Origin: an uncultured beta proteobacterium
GTDB taxonomy: Bacteria > Pseudomonadota > Gammaproteobacteria > Burkholderiales > Burkholderiaceae_C
Direction of reading: 5' to 3'
Assembly: GCA_903840825.1 (NCBI GenBank)
Contig: CAIMHL010000155.1
Location: forward strand, 1 to 12,422
DNA length: 12,422 nucleotides
Numbering within the stretch: position 1 is the stretch's first letter; the number at the start of each line of letters is the position of its first letter. The position numbers were made by a program, and so were the translations under genes. Positions 6,413 through 12,422 of this stretch are shown here, in pieces. Below the pieces are notes generated by a model. That model saw only the letters and a program-made list of their open reading frames with translations, was not told the origin of the DNA and did no database searches.

Positions 6413-7530
6413 AATTGAGCTACCACGTAGTCACCCAAGGCCAGCGCGCTGGTCAGGCCGGGGGACTCGATGCCAAACAGGTTGACCCAACCCGCTACGC
6501 CGTGTGTGGCGGGGCCTTGAATCAAAAAGTCACAGGCAGGCGCATCAGGCGCGTGGATTTTGGGGCGAATACCCGCATAGCCAGGGATCAGAGCGCCATC
6601 CGCCAACTCGGGCCAGTATTGGCGCACTTCGGCATAAAAGGCGTCTCCCCGAGCCGGGTCCACGACGAGATCGTCGGCGGACTCCACCCACTGCACATCC
6701 GGGCCAAACTTGGCCTGCCCGCCCAAATCAAGCGTTAAATGCACCCCCAAACCTGCCGCCTGGGGCACGGGGTAAATCAAGTGAGAAAACGGCGCGCGCC
6801 CCGCCAACGTAAAGTAGTTGCCCTTGGCAAAGTAAGCTTGGGGCACATGGTGCGCGGCCAGCCCTTGCAGCCGTGCCGCCACCGCCGGAGCGTGCAGGCC
6901 CGCTGCGTTGACCACCATGTTGGCTTGCAGGCAAGTGCCGTCTTGGGTGAACAACTGAACGCCGCCCGGCACACCCACGGCGCGCTCAAGCGCAGAATTC
7001 AGCACCACCATGCCACCCGCATTTTCAAGATCGCCTTGGAGTGAAATCATGAGAGCGTGACTGTCCACAATGCCGGTGCTGGGTGAGAACACAGCGCCTT
7101 CGCATCGCAGCGCAGGCTCCATAGCCTGCGCTTCGGTCTGGCTGAGCATCACCAAATCATCCACCCCGTTGTGCCGGCCTTTTTCAACAATGCCCTGCAA
7201 CTGGGCCAGTTGGTCAAGGTGGGCTGCCACCAGCAACTTGCCGCAGCGCCGGTGGCCAATGCCCCGCTCAGCACAGTAGGCGTATAGCGCCTGCTTGCCC
7301 TGCACACACAAGCGCGCTTTGAGCGAGCCCGGCGTGTAATAAATACCCGCATGGATCACCTCGCTGTTGCGCGAACTGGTGCCGGTGCCAATCGCGTTGG
7401 CTGCCTCCAACACCAGCACTTCGCGCCCAGCCAAAGCCAAAGCACGGGCCACGGCCAGCCCTACGACACCCGCGCCGATGACGACACATTCGACTTGCTC
7501 AGGGTTTGAAACGATGGGGGGTGTGGTCAT
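6397..7530 (-). CDS. FAD-dependent oxidoreductase, L-2-hydroxyglutarate oxidase/dehydrogenase-like (DAO fold)
   Basis: A 377-residue flavoprotein of the DAO/glycerol-3-phosphate dehydrogenase superfamily. Residues 16-46 form the FAD-binding Rossmann motif (VVIGAGVVGLAVARALA, ending in the acidic LEA). The segment SSRNSEVIHAGIYY (52-65) followed by PGSLKARLC is characteristic of the L-2-hydroxyglutarate dehydrogenase (LhgO/L2HGDH) branch. The C-terminal FGIESPGLTSALALGDYV is the usual second FAD contact. LhgO enzymes oxidise L-2-hydroxyglutarate to 2-oxoglutarate and feed electrons to the quinone pool, but many bacterial homologues are untested and could act on other 2-hydroxy acids or amino acids. 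No signal peptide is seen. The start at 7530 has AAGG only a few bases upstream. It is convergent with pyrD. A perfect hairpin lies in its presumed leader (7551-7570). Confidence 0.88.
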   Translation of the reverse strand: MTTPPIVSNPEQVECVVIGAGVVGLAVARALALAGREVLVLEAANAIGTGTSSRNSEVIHAGIYYTPGSLKARLCVQGKQALYAYCAERGIGHRRCGKLLVAAHLDQLAQLQGIVEKGRHNGVDDLVMLSQTEAQAMEPALRCEGAVFSPSTGIVDSHALMISLQGDLENAGGMVVLNSALERAVGVPGGVQLFTQDGTCLQANMVVNAAGLHAPAVAARLQGLAAHHVPQAYFAKGNYFTLAGRAPFSHLIYPVPQAAGLGVHLTLDLGGQAKFGPDVQWVESADDLVVDPARGDAFYAEVRQYWPELADGALIPGYAGIRPKIHAPDAPACDFLIQGPATHGVAGWVNLFGIESPGLTSALALGDYVVAQLAAIK

Positions 7531-7550
7531 GCCTTGGGCTTTGTTGGGGT

Positions 7551-7570
7551 AGAACCCAGGTTTGGGTTCT
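7551..7570. other. Perfect 8-bp inverted repeat upstream of the FAD oxidoreductase
   Basis: AGAACCCA (7551-7558) and TGGGTTCT (7563-7570) form a perfect stem with a 4-base loop, centred about 30 bp upstream of the oxidoreductase start and 80 bp downstream of the transporter stop. No T run follows on the minus strand, so it is not an obvious intrinsic terminator for the transporter gene. It could be a regulator binding site or a leader hairpin. Nothing else is evident in the 115-bp gap (7531-7645). Confidence 0.5.
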
Positions 7571-7645
7571 TGTGGGACTGATGGTAAGGGCTTTATTAGG
7601 CTGTTTGCACCTCAGCTTCTGGTCAGCACCTATGGGCTTTCCCCC

Positions 7646-8659
7646 TCAAGTCAAAACAGCTTTAGCGACATAGGTGTACAGCGGTATGCCAAAGAGGATG
7701 TTCAAGGGAAAGGTAATGCCCAGTGACAGACCGAAATAGAGCGACGGGTTCGCCTCTGGAATAGCGTGCCGCATGACAGCGGGGACAGCGATATACGAGG
7801 CACTGGCTGCAAGCACCATGAGCAGGATGGCATCTCCAACAGGAATGTCCAACAAGGCGCAAAGGCCAAGCGCAAGCCCGGCGTGCGCCAAGGGAGCAGC
7901 CACCGCATAGGCGAGCAACCAGGGCGACTTGCCCCTAACCTGCGGCAAACTGCGCGCGGTCAAGAGCCCCATGTCGAGCAAGAAGAACGCCAGCATGCCT
8001 TTAAACAGGTCGCCTGAAAACGGCTGCATCGCCGCCTTGCCGGCATCCCCGCTGAGAATGCCAATAAGCATGGCCCCCAGCAACAGCAGTTGTGCACCGT
8101 CGGTAAAGGACTCATGCAAAATCTTGCCAAACGGCACGCTGGCACGCTGGGGAGAATGGCCCAGAGATAACACGCCGGCACCGTCGCTGGACGAGACAAC
8201 AGCATTAGCCTGCTTTTGCCTCAATGCGTTGGCGAACACAATGGCAAGAATGATGGCGGGCGACTCCATCAAGGCCATGGCCGCTGACATGTAACCGCCA
8301 AACTCCACTTGCTGGTTTTCCAGAGTCTGAACCGCTGTCACAAAGGTCACTGCACTGACCGAGCCATAAGTTGCGGCCACTGCTGCTGCATCAAAACCAG
8401 ACAACACCCTGCGCAGTACCCAATAACCAAGCAAAGGCACAACGACGGCCAATAAGATGGCACACCCCAAACTGGTCGCCACTTGAGGGGTAAAACCGGA
8501 GTGTGCCAGCGCAAAGCCGCCCTTTAGGCCCAGAGCCATCAAAAGGTACAGTGCCAGAAAGCGAGAAATGGGCTGGGGGATCTCGAGGTTTGATTTGACA
8601 GCGCCGGCGAGCACCCCAAAGATAAAAAAGAGAATGGCTGGGTCAAGTAGATTTTGCAT
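7646..8659 (-). CDS. sbtA: SbtA-family (DUF897) sodium-dependent bicarbonate-type transporter
   Basis: A 337-residue inner-membrane protein with about ten hydrophobic helices in two inverted halves, separated by a short polar loop (about 146-180). Parts align from memory to the cyanobacterial Na+/HCO3- symporter SbtA (Synechocystis, about 374 residues): YGSVSAVTFVTAVQTLE (98-114) to FGAVSGSTMAAALTTLE; ESPAIILAIVFAN (132-144) to DIPALVTAIVVAN; and AASASYIAVP...IPEANPS (284-307) to AASSSDISGP...IPSANPS. Tyr289 replaces the Asp of that last segment, and the central loop is shorter. Bicarbonate uptake is the family function; it is inferred here and supported by the divergent CbbR-type regulator. 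The start at 8659 is chosen because AAGGAA lies 7 bp upstream; a longer frame to 8890 would overlap the LysR gene. No PII-like sbtB is adjacent. No terminator is obvious after the stop. Confidence 0.88.
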   Translation of the reverse strand: MQNLLDPAILFFIFGVLAGAVKSNLEIPQPISRFLALYLLMALGLKGGFALAHSGFTPQVATSLGCAILLAVVVPLLGYWVLRRVLSGFDAAAVAATYGSVSAVTFVTAVQTLENQQVEFGGYMSAAMALMESPAIILAIVFANALRQKQANAVVSSSDGAGVLSLGHSPQRASVPFGKILHESFTDGAQLLLLGAMLIGILSGDAGKAAMQPFSGDLFKGMLAFFLLDMGLLTARSLPQVRGKSPWLLAYAVAAPLAHAGLALGLCALLDIPVGDAILLMVLAASASYIAVPAVMRHAIPEANPSLYFGLSLGITFPLNILFGIPLYTYVAKAVLT

Positions 8660-8666
8660 GTTTGAT

Positions 8667-8672
8667 TTCCTT
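8667..8672 (-). promoter_or_regulatory. Ribosome binding site fixing the sbtA start
   Basis: The minus-strand sequence AAGGAA ends 7 bp before the ATG at 8659-8657. It supports this start over the in-frame upstream codons that run into the LysR gene. Confidence 0.75.
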
Positions 8673-8679
8673 CGCACCG

Positions 8680-8708
8680 ATGCTAGGCAATATCGGGCAT
8701 CTTGTAAA
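8680..8708 (-). promoter_or_regulatory. Predicted sigma-70 promoter of sbtA
   Basis: On the minus strand, TTTACA (8708-8703, 5 of 6 to TTGACA) is followed after exactly 17 bp by TAGCAT (8685-8680, 4 of 6 to TATAAT). Transcription would start near 8673, leaving a very short leader right at the ribosome binding site, which is a caution. The -35 box sits inside the left arm of the palindrome at 8702-8720, so regulator binding there would directly affect polymerase. Confidence 0.45.
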
Positions 8709-8720
8709 ATCGATTTACAA
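8702..8720. promoter_or_regulatory. LysR/CbbR-type operator palindrome between sbtA and its regulator
   Basis: TTGTAAA (8702-8708) and TTTACAA (8714-8720) are perfect 7-bp inverted arms around ATCGA. The site fits the LysR consensus T-N11-A (T8705, A8717) and the CbbR form TNA-N7-TNA (TAA-N7-TTA). A second, imperfect site, TTA-N7-AAA (8727-8739, also T-N11-A), lies exactly 22 bp further, next to the LysR start. This is the paired recognition/activation layout common for LysR regulators. Confidence 0.65.
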
Positions 8721-8744
8721 ATACTTTTACATAGATAAAAACCT

Positions 8745-9629
8745 ATGAATATTTCTTTCCGCCAATTGCGCTTGGTGCTGGCACTGGCTGAAACTGGCAG
8801 CGTGAGCGGAGCAGCACGCATGATGCATGTGACCCAACCCACTGCCTCCATGCAGCTAAAGGATGTCGCGGACGCCATCGGTCTGCCCATCTACGAGCTG
8901 GTGGGCCGTAGGGTGTACATGACGGAGGTGGGCAATGAACTGGCTCAAACTGCCCGCGCAGTGTCTACAGAATGGGATGGTTTTGAACAACGGATTGATG
9001 CCCTCAAGGGCTACACGCGGGGCAAGCTGCGTGTAGCGCTGGTAAGCACGGCCAAGTACTTTGTGCCACGGCTCCTGGGTAGCTTTTGTACACGCTATCC
9101 GGAGATAGACGTGTCAATGGAAGTCCTGAACCGTGACGGTGTGGTGGCCCGGTTGCGCAACAACTTGGATGACCTCTACGTGATGTCGGTCCCACCCACG
9201 GACTTGGATTTGGTGGACGAAGTTTTCATGGCCAACCCCCTGGTCATGATCTGCGCCAGCGCCCACCCTCTGGCAAAACAGAGTTCGCTGTCGCTGTCCG
9301 AACTTGCGGGGCAGAGGTTCATTCTGCGGGAGACAGGTTCAGGCACCCGCATGGCGGTGGACCACTGCTTCAAGAAGCTGAAGTTTCGCCCGAACCTGCG
9401 CCTTGAACTTGGCAGCAACGAGGCCATCAAGGAGTCGGTGGCCGGTGGCCTGGGCATTTCTTTAATCTCCAGCCACGCCCTGCACGGCAATGCCAGGGAG
9501 CACGGGGTAACGGTCCTGAACGTCGAGGGATTTCCTGTCGAGTCCCAATGGCATGTTGTTCACCCCAAAGGCAAGAAGCTCTCCCCCATTGCATCGATTT
9601 TCAAAGCACACCTGCTAGCCAGCGCATGA
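8745..9629 (+). CDS. LysR-type regulator of CbbR/CmpR type, divergent from sbtA
   Basis: A 294-residue cytosolic transcription factor of normal LysR length. Residues 1-60 form the winged helix-turn-helix (FRQLRLVLALAETGSVSGAARMMHVTQPTAS, then a wing ending GRRVYMTEVG), a linker helix follows to about 88, and the effector-binding domain spans about 93-290. The phrases STAKYFVPRLLGSF (101-114) and FILRETGSGTR (192-202) are characteristic of the CbbR/RbcR/CmpR subgroup, which controls CO2-fixation and inorganic-carbon uptake genes in response to metabolites such as NADPH, 2-phosphoglycolate or RuBP. Divergent placement from sbtA, with a palindromic T-N11-A site between, indicates that it regulates sbtA and probably itself. 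There is no clear Shine-Dalgarno sequence before the ATG (ATAAAAACCT). It ends before a bidirectional terminator at 9714-9738. The actual effector is unknown. Confidence 0.92.
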   Translation: MNISFRQLRLVLALAETGSVSGAARMMHVTQPTASMQLKDVADAIGLPIYELVGRRVYMTEVGNELAQTARAVSTEWDGFEQRIDALKGYTRGKLRVALVSTAKYFVPRLLGSFCTRYPEIDVSMEVLNRDGVVARLRNNLDDLYVMSVPPTDLDLVDEVFMANPLVMICASAHPLAKQSSLSLSELAGQRFILRETGSGTRMAVDHCFKKLKFRPNLRLELGSNEAIKESVAGGLGISLISSHALHGNAREHGVTVLNVEGFPVESQWHVVHPKGKKLSPIASIFKAHLLASA

Positions 9630-9713
9630 AAATTGAAGTACTGCGGGCCTTGGGACTACAGCATCAAGGACTGATCTGCGGGTGGCGTGTCTTAGACCCC
9701 AAAAACACATAAA

Positions 9714-9738
9714 AAAAACCCGCGCAAGGCGGGTTTTT
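9714..9738. terminator. Strong bidirectional intrinsic terminator (LysR gene / phaB)
   Basis: AAAAACCCGC (9714-9723) pairs perfectly with GCGGGTTTTT (9729-9738) around a 5-base loop. The plus strand ends in five T residues, serving the LysR gene. The minus strand ends in eight (complement of 9711-9718), serving the pha operon. The rest of the 129-bp gap between the two genes shows nothing else. Confidence 0.92.
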
Positions 9739-9758
9739 CAAGAGCCTTCAAAAAGGCA

Positions 9759-10496
9759 TTAACCCATGTGCAAGCCGCCATTGACCGAGAAGTCAGCGCC
9801 TGTGGAGTAGCCGCCTTCTTCTGAGGCCAGCCACGCAATGATGGAGGCAATCTCGCTGGGCTTGCCCAGGCGCTTCACCGGAATAGTCGCCACAATTTTG
9901 GCCAGCACGTCTTCGCGAATCGCGTTCACCATGTCGGTACCAATGTAGCCTGGGCTCACGGTGTTGACCGTCACGCCTTTGGTGGCAAGTTCTTGCGCCA
10001 GCGCCATGGTGAAACCGTGCATACCGGCTTTGGCAGCCGAGTAGTTGGTTTGACCCGCTTGGCCTTTTTCGCCGTTGACCGACGAGATGTTGACAATGCG
10101 GCCCCAACCCTTTTCAACCATGTCGGCCACCACTTGCTTGGTGACATTGAACATGGAGTTCAGGTTAGTCTCAATGACAGAGTCCCAGTCTTCGCGCGTC
10201 ATTTTCAAAAACATGCGGTCACGGGTAATACCCGCGTTGTTGACCAGCAAGTCAATGGTGCCGTGCTCGGCTTTGGTTTTCTCGAAGGCCTCAACTGTGG
10301 AATCCCAGTCGCCCACATTGCCAGCCGAAGCGTAGAACGTGAAGCCTAAAGCTGCTTGTTCTGCAATCCACTTGGCGTGGTCACGGGTGGGGCCGCAGCC
10401 TGCAATCACCTTAAAACCATCGGCGTGAAGCCGTTGGCAAATGGCGGTCCCGATGCCGCCCATACCACCGGTGACGTAAGCTACTTTTTGACTCAT
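9759..10496 (-). CDS. phaB: Acetoacetyl-CoA reductase (NADPH), PHB synthesis
   Basis: PhaB reduces acetoacetyl-CoA to (R)-3-hydroxybutyryl-CoA with NADPH, the second step of polyhydroxybutyrate synthesis. The 245-residue protein is a classical short-chain dehydrogenase, close in length to Cupriavidus PhaB (246). Visible elements are the cofactor loop TGGMGGIG (9-16), NNAG (86-89), Asn111, the catalytic Ser139 (NISSVNG) and YSAAK with Tyr152 and Lys156, then the SPGYIGTDMV loop. The C-terminal DFSVNGGLHMG is typical of PhaB. A strong Shine-Dalgarno (GAGGAA, complement of 10503-10508) precedes the ATG. It is the last gene of a phaC-phaA-phaB operon, 51 bp after phaA, and ends at a strong terminator. 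No phaR repressor gene follows, unlike the Cupriavidus cluster. Confidence 0.97.
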   Translation of the reverse strand: MSQKVAYVTGGMGGIGTAICQRLHADGFKVIAGCGPTRDHAKWIAEQAALGFTFYASAGNVGDWDSTVEAFEKTKAEHGTIDLLVNNAGITRDRMFLKMTREDWDSVIETNLNSMFNVTKQVVADMVEKGWGRIVNISSVNGEKGQAGQTNYSAAKAGMHGFTMALAQELATKGVTVNTVSPGYIGTDMVNAIREDVLAKIVATIPVKRLGKPSEIASIIAWLASEEGGYSTGADFSVNGGLHMG

Positions 10497-10547
10497 TTTT
10501 GTTTCCTCTTTGTTAATGAACTGTCTATTTTTCTACCAACCTAAAAC

Positions 10548-11726
10548 TTAGCGCTCGATCGTCAGGGCGACGCCCATACCACCACCGATACACAAGCTGG
10601 CAATACCTTTTTTGGCATCGCGGCGCTGCATTTCATGCAGCAGCGTCACCAATATACGGCAACCGGACGCCCCCACAGGGTGGCCAATCGCAATGGCGCC
10701 GCCATTCACGTTGACTTTTGAGGTATCCCAGCCCATTTGTTGATTAACCGCACAGGCTTGTGCTGCAAAGGCTTCGTTAATTTCCAACAGGTCCAGGTCG
10801 GCGGCGTTCCAACCGGCACGGGCCAAGGCAATTTTGGAGGCTGACACGGGGCCCATGCCCATCAAGGCGGGGTCGAGTCCACTGGTGGCAAAGCTGGCAA
10901 TGCGGCCCATCGGGGTCAAGCCCAAAGCGGCGGCTTTCTTGGCCGTCATCACCATGACAGCAGCAGCGCCGTCATTGATGCCTGAGGCGTTACCAGCGGT
11001 CACACCACCGGCTTTATCAAACGCGGGGCGCAGACCAGCCAACACTTCGGCGTTGGTTTTGCGGTTGATGTATTCATCAGCAGAAAACACCAGTGGGTCG
11101 CCTTTTTTCTGGGCAATGCTGAAAGGAACAATCTCGTCTTTGAACTTACCGGCGTCTTGTGCCGCGACTGCTTTGAGCTGGCTGGCCAGGGCCAGGGCGT
11201 CTTGCATGTCGCGCGTGATGCTGTAGGCCTTGGCCACGTTTTCAGCGGTAATGCCCATGTGGTATTGGTTGTACACGTCCCACAGGCCGTCCACGATCAT
11301 GGAGTCAATCATTTTCCAGTCGCCCATGCGCTGGCCATCGCGTGAGCCGAGCAAGACGTGAGGCGAGGCGCTCATGTTTTCCTGGCCGCCAGCAATCACA
11401 ATGTCGCTGTCGCCGTAGGCCACTGCTTGGGCAGCCAGCATGACGGACTTGAGGCCAGAGCCGCAAACGGCATTGATGGTGAGCGCTGGGGTTTCTTTGG
11501 CAATGCCGCTTTTGATCAAAGCCTGACGCGCCGGGTTTTGGCCCGCGCCTGCAGCCAGCACCTGGCCCATGATGACTTCGCCAATTTGGTCAGCGCCCAC
11601 GCCTGTGCGTGCCAGCAAATCACGAATGACGGTAGCACCCAACTCGGTGGCTGGCGTCTTGGCCAGGGTTCCGCCAAACTTGCCAACGGCGGTACGGGCT
11701 GCTGAAACGATAACGATGTCTTCCAT
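10548..11726 (-). CDS. phaA: Acetyl-CoA C-acetyltransferase (beta-ketothiolase)
   Basis: PhaA condenses two acetyl-CoA into acetoacetyl-CoA, the first step of polyhydroxybutyrate synthesis. At 392 residues it matches the tetrameric biosynthetic thiolases (Cupriavidus PhaA 393). The acyl-carrying Cys88 lies in NAVCGSGLK, the substrate loop shows NEAFAAQ, His349 in GGAIAIGHPVGASG and the second active-site cysteine Cys379 in LCIGGGMG. These positions are the same as the known Cys88/His349/Cys379 triad of the Cupriavidus enzyme. A clear Shine-Dalgarno (GGAGAG, complement of 11734-11739) precedes the ATG at 11726. The gene begins 29 bp after phaC and is followed by phaB, giving the common C-A-B order; no promoter or terminator is evident between them. 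Confidence 0.97.
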   Translation of the reverse strand: MEDIVIVSAARTAVGKFGGTLAKTPATELGATVIRDLLARTGVGADQIGEVIMGQVLAAGAGQNPARQALIKSGIAKETPALTINAVCGSGLKSVMLAAQAVAYGDSDIVIAGGQENMSASPHVLLGSRDGQRMGDWKMIDSMIVDGLWDVYNQYHMGITAENVAKAYSITRDMQDALALASQLKAVAAQDAGKFKDEIVPFSIAQKKGDPLVFSADEYINRKTNAEVLAGLRPAFDKAGGVTAGNASGINDGAAAVMVMTAKKAAALGLTPMGRIASFATSGLDPALMGMGPVSASKIALARAGWNAADLDLLEINEAFAAQACAVNQQMGWDTSKVNVNGGAIAIGHPVGASGCRILVTLLHEMQRRDAKKGIASLCIGGGMGVALTIER

Positions 11727-11755
11727 TTTTTCTCTCTCCAGGTGATAAAAATTAA

Positions 11756-12422
11756 TTAGGCTTTGGCTTTAACGTAGCGGCCTGGGGCTGCCTCAATGGC
11801 TTTGTATTTGCCCTTGCCATAAATTTTAGGCGCTGCAACTTGCTTGCCCGCTTGGGCAGCCAGCCACTCAGACCAGTCGGTCCACCAGCTGCCTGGAAGC
11901 TCGGTGGCGCCTTCAAGCCACTGCGCATGAGTTTTGGGTAACTTGCCGTCTTCACGAATCCAGTGGCTGCGCTTGTTTTTGGCCGGTGGGTTTATAACCC
12001 CGGCAATGTGGCCCGAGGCCCCCATCACAAACCGTTTTTTACCGGGCAAGAATTGCGTCGAGGCATACGCGCCACCAATAGGCACGATATGGTCTTCACG
12101 CGAGCCGTAAATGTAGATCGGTATATCAACCAAACGCAAATCAACCTTCTCGCCACACACCACGGCTTTGCCGGGCTTGACCAGGTTGTTTTCAAGGTAG
12201 GTGTTGCGCAGGTACCAGGCGTAAAAAGGGCCAGGCAAGTTGTTGGAGTCACCGTTCCAGTAAAGCAGGTCAAACTGGGGCGGTGTTTCACCCTTCAGGT
12301 AGTTGCCCACCACGTAGTTCCAGACCAAGTCATTGGGGCGCAAGAAACTGAAGGTGCTGGACAAGTCTTTGCCCTTCATCAGGCCGCCCTGGCCCATTTC
12401 TTTTTCGCGGTACTGAACAAAC
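11756..12422 (-). CDS. phaC: Class I polyhydroxyalkanoate synthase, C-terminal part (5' end outside window)
   Basis: PhaC polymerises (R)-3-hydroxyacyl-CoA into polyester at the granule surface. Only about the last 222 codons of a protein usually near 590 residues are present. The frame is open through the right edge, so the Met at 12397 is internal. The alpha/beta-hydrolase end is clear: SFLRPNDLVWNYVV, the lid-region PFYAWYLRNTYLENN, the catalytic Asp in YGSREDHIVP (codon 12092-12094), the catalytic His in GASGHIAGVINPPAKN (codon 12008-12010), and the class I tail GSWWTDWSEWL...APGRYVKAKA. The match to Cupriavidus PhaC is strong from memory, tail included. The nucleophilic cysteine lies outside the window. 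It heads the phaC-phaA-phaB operon, whose promoter must lie beyond the right edge. Confidence 0.96.
   Translation of the reverse strand, partial: FVQYREKEMGQGGLMKGKDLSSTFSFLRPNDLVWNYVVGNYLKGETPPQFDLLYWNGDSNNLPGPFYAWYLRNTYLENNLVKPGKAVVCGEKVDLRLVDIPIYIYGSREDHIVPIGGAYASTQFLPGKKRFVMGASGHIAGVINPPAKNKRSHWIREDGKLPKTHAQWLEGATELPGSWWTDWSEWLAAQAGKQVAAPKIYGKGKYKAIEAAPGRYVKAKA

Noticed and set aside
8702..8744. Plus-strand sigma-70 promoter for the LysR gene
   Set aside because: TTGTAA at 8702 has only 3-of-6 matches at the -10 position for allowed spacings, so I could not support a specific promoter.
8660..8890. N-terminal extension of the SbtA-like protein up to 8890
   Set aside because: It would overlap the start of the divergent LysR gene and the operator, lacks membrane-protein homology, and the start at 8659 has a good ribosome binding site.
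7646..9629. Recent horizontal acquisition of the sbtA/LysR cassette
   Set aside because: No flanking repeats, integrase or tRNA were found and codon use looks similar to the neighbours by eye; composition was not computed.
12395..12397. ATG at 12397 as the start of a short phaC
   Set aside because: The frame continues upstream to the window edge with a PhaC-like sequence (FVQYREKE), and the protein would lack the catalytic cysteine; the gene is simply cut by the window.

Overview
The window looks like chromosomal DNA of a betaproteobacterium, most likely Comamonadaceae (Rhodoferax, Polaromonas or Acidovorax relatives). The reasons are the protein sequences (FolD, PrlC, RpiA, class 2 PyrD and a Cupriavidus-like class I phaC-phaA-phaB set), the GC-rich codon use, and AATAGCTGCTT-type intergenic repeats that I recall from that family. 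The genus is an inference. Genes are densely packed. No non-coding stretch exceeds about 130 bp, and I see no tRNA, rRNA, CRISPR array, insertion sequence or prophage gene.

Layout. Positions 1-1530 (+): the C-terminal part of a PAS-type sensor histidine kinase followed by its FixJ/NarL-type response regulator, closed by an intrinsic terminator. 1606-4514 (+): folD and, 5 bp later, prlC. 4535-5239 (-): rpiA, convergent with prlC and divergent from pyrD. 5298-6368 (+): pyrD. 6397-7530 (-): an L-2-hydroxyglutarate-oxidase-like FAD enzyme, convergent with pyrD. 7646-8659 (-): an SbtA-family (DUF897) membrane transporter. 8745-9629 (+): a divergent LysR regulator of CbbR/CmpR type. 9759 to the right edge (-): the polyhydroxybutyrate operon phaC (cut by the edge), phaA, phaB, ending at a strong bidirectional terminator shared with the LysR gene.

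Function. Most of the window is core metabolism: one-carbon units (FolD), peptide turnover (PrlC), the pentose phosphate pathway (RpiA), pyrimidines (PyrD) and carbon storage (PhaC/A/B). The most interesting unit is the transporter/LysR pair. The regulator resembles those of CO2-fixation and carbon-uptake genes, the transporter resembles the cyanobacterial sodium-bicarbonate symporter SbtA, and the 85 bp between them holds a near-perfect palindrome of LysR/CbbR form plus a second half-matching site exactly 22 bp (about two helical turns) away. I read this as an inducible inorganic-carbon (or related anion) uptake module. The substrate is unproven, and one residue in the region matching the cyanobacterial binding site differs. 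I found no clearly unprecedented system; the rest is ordinary chromosome with a few structured intergenic spots.
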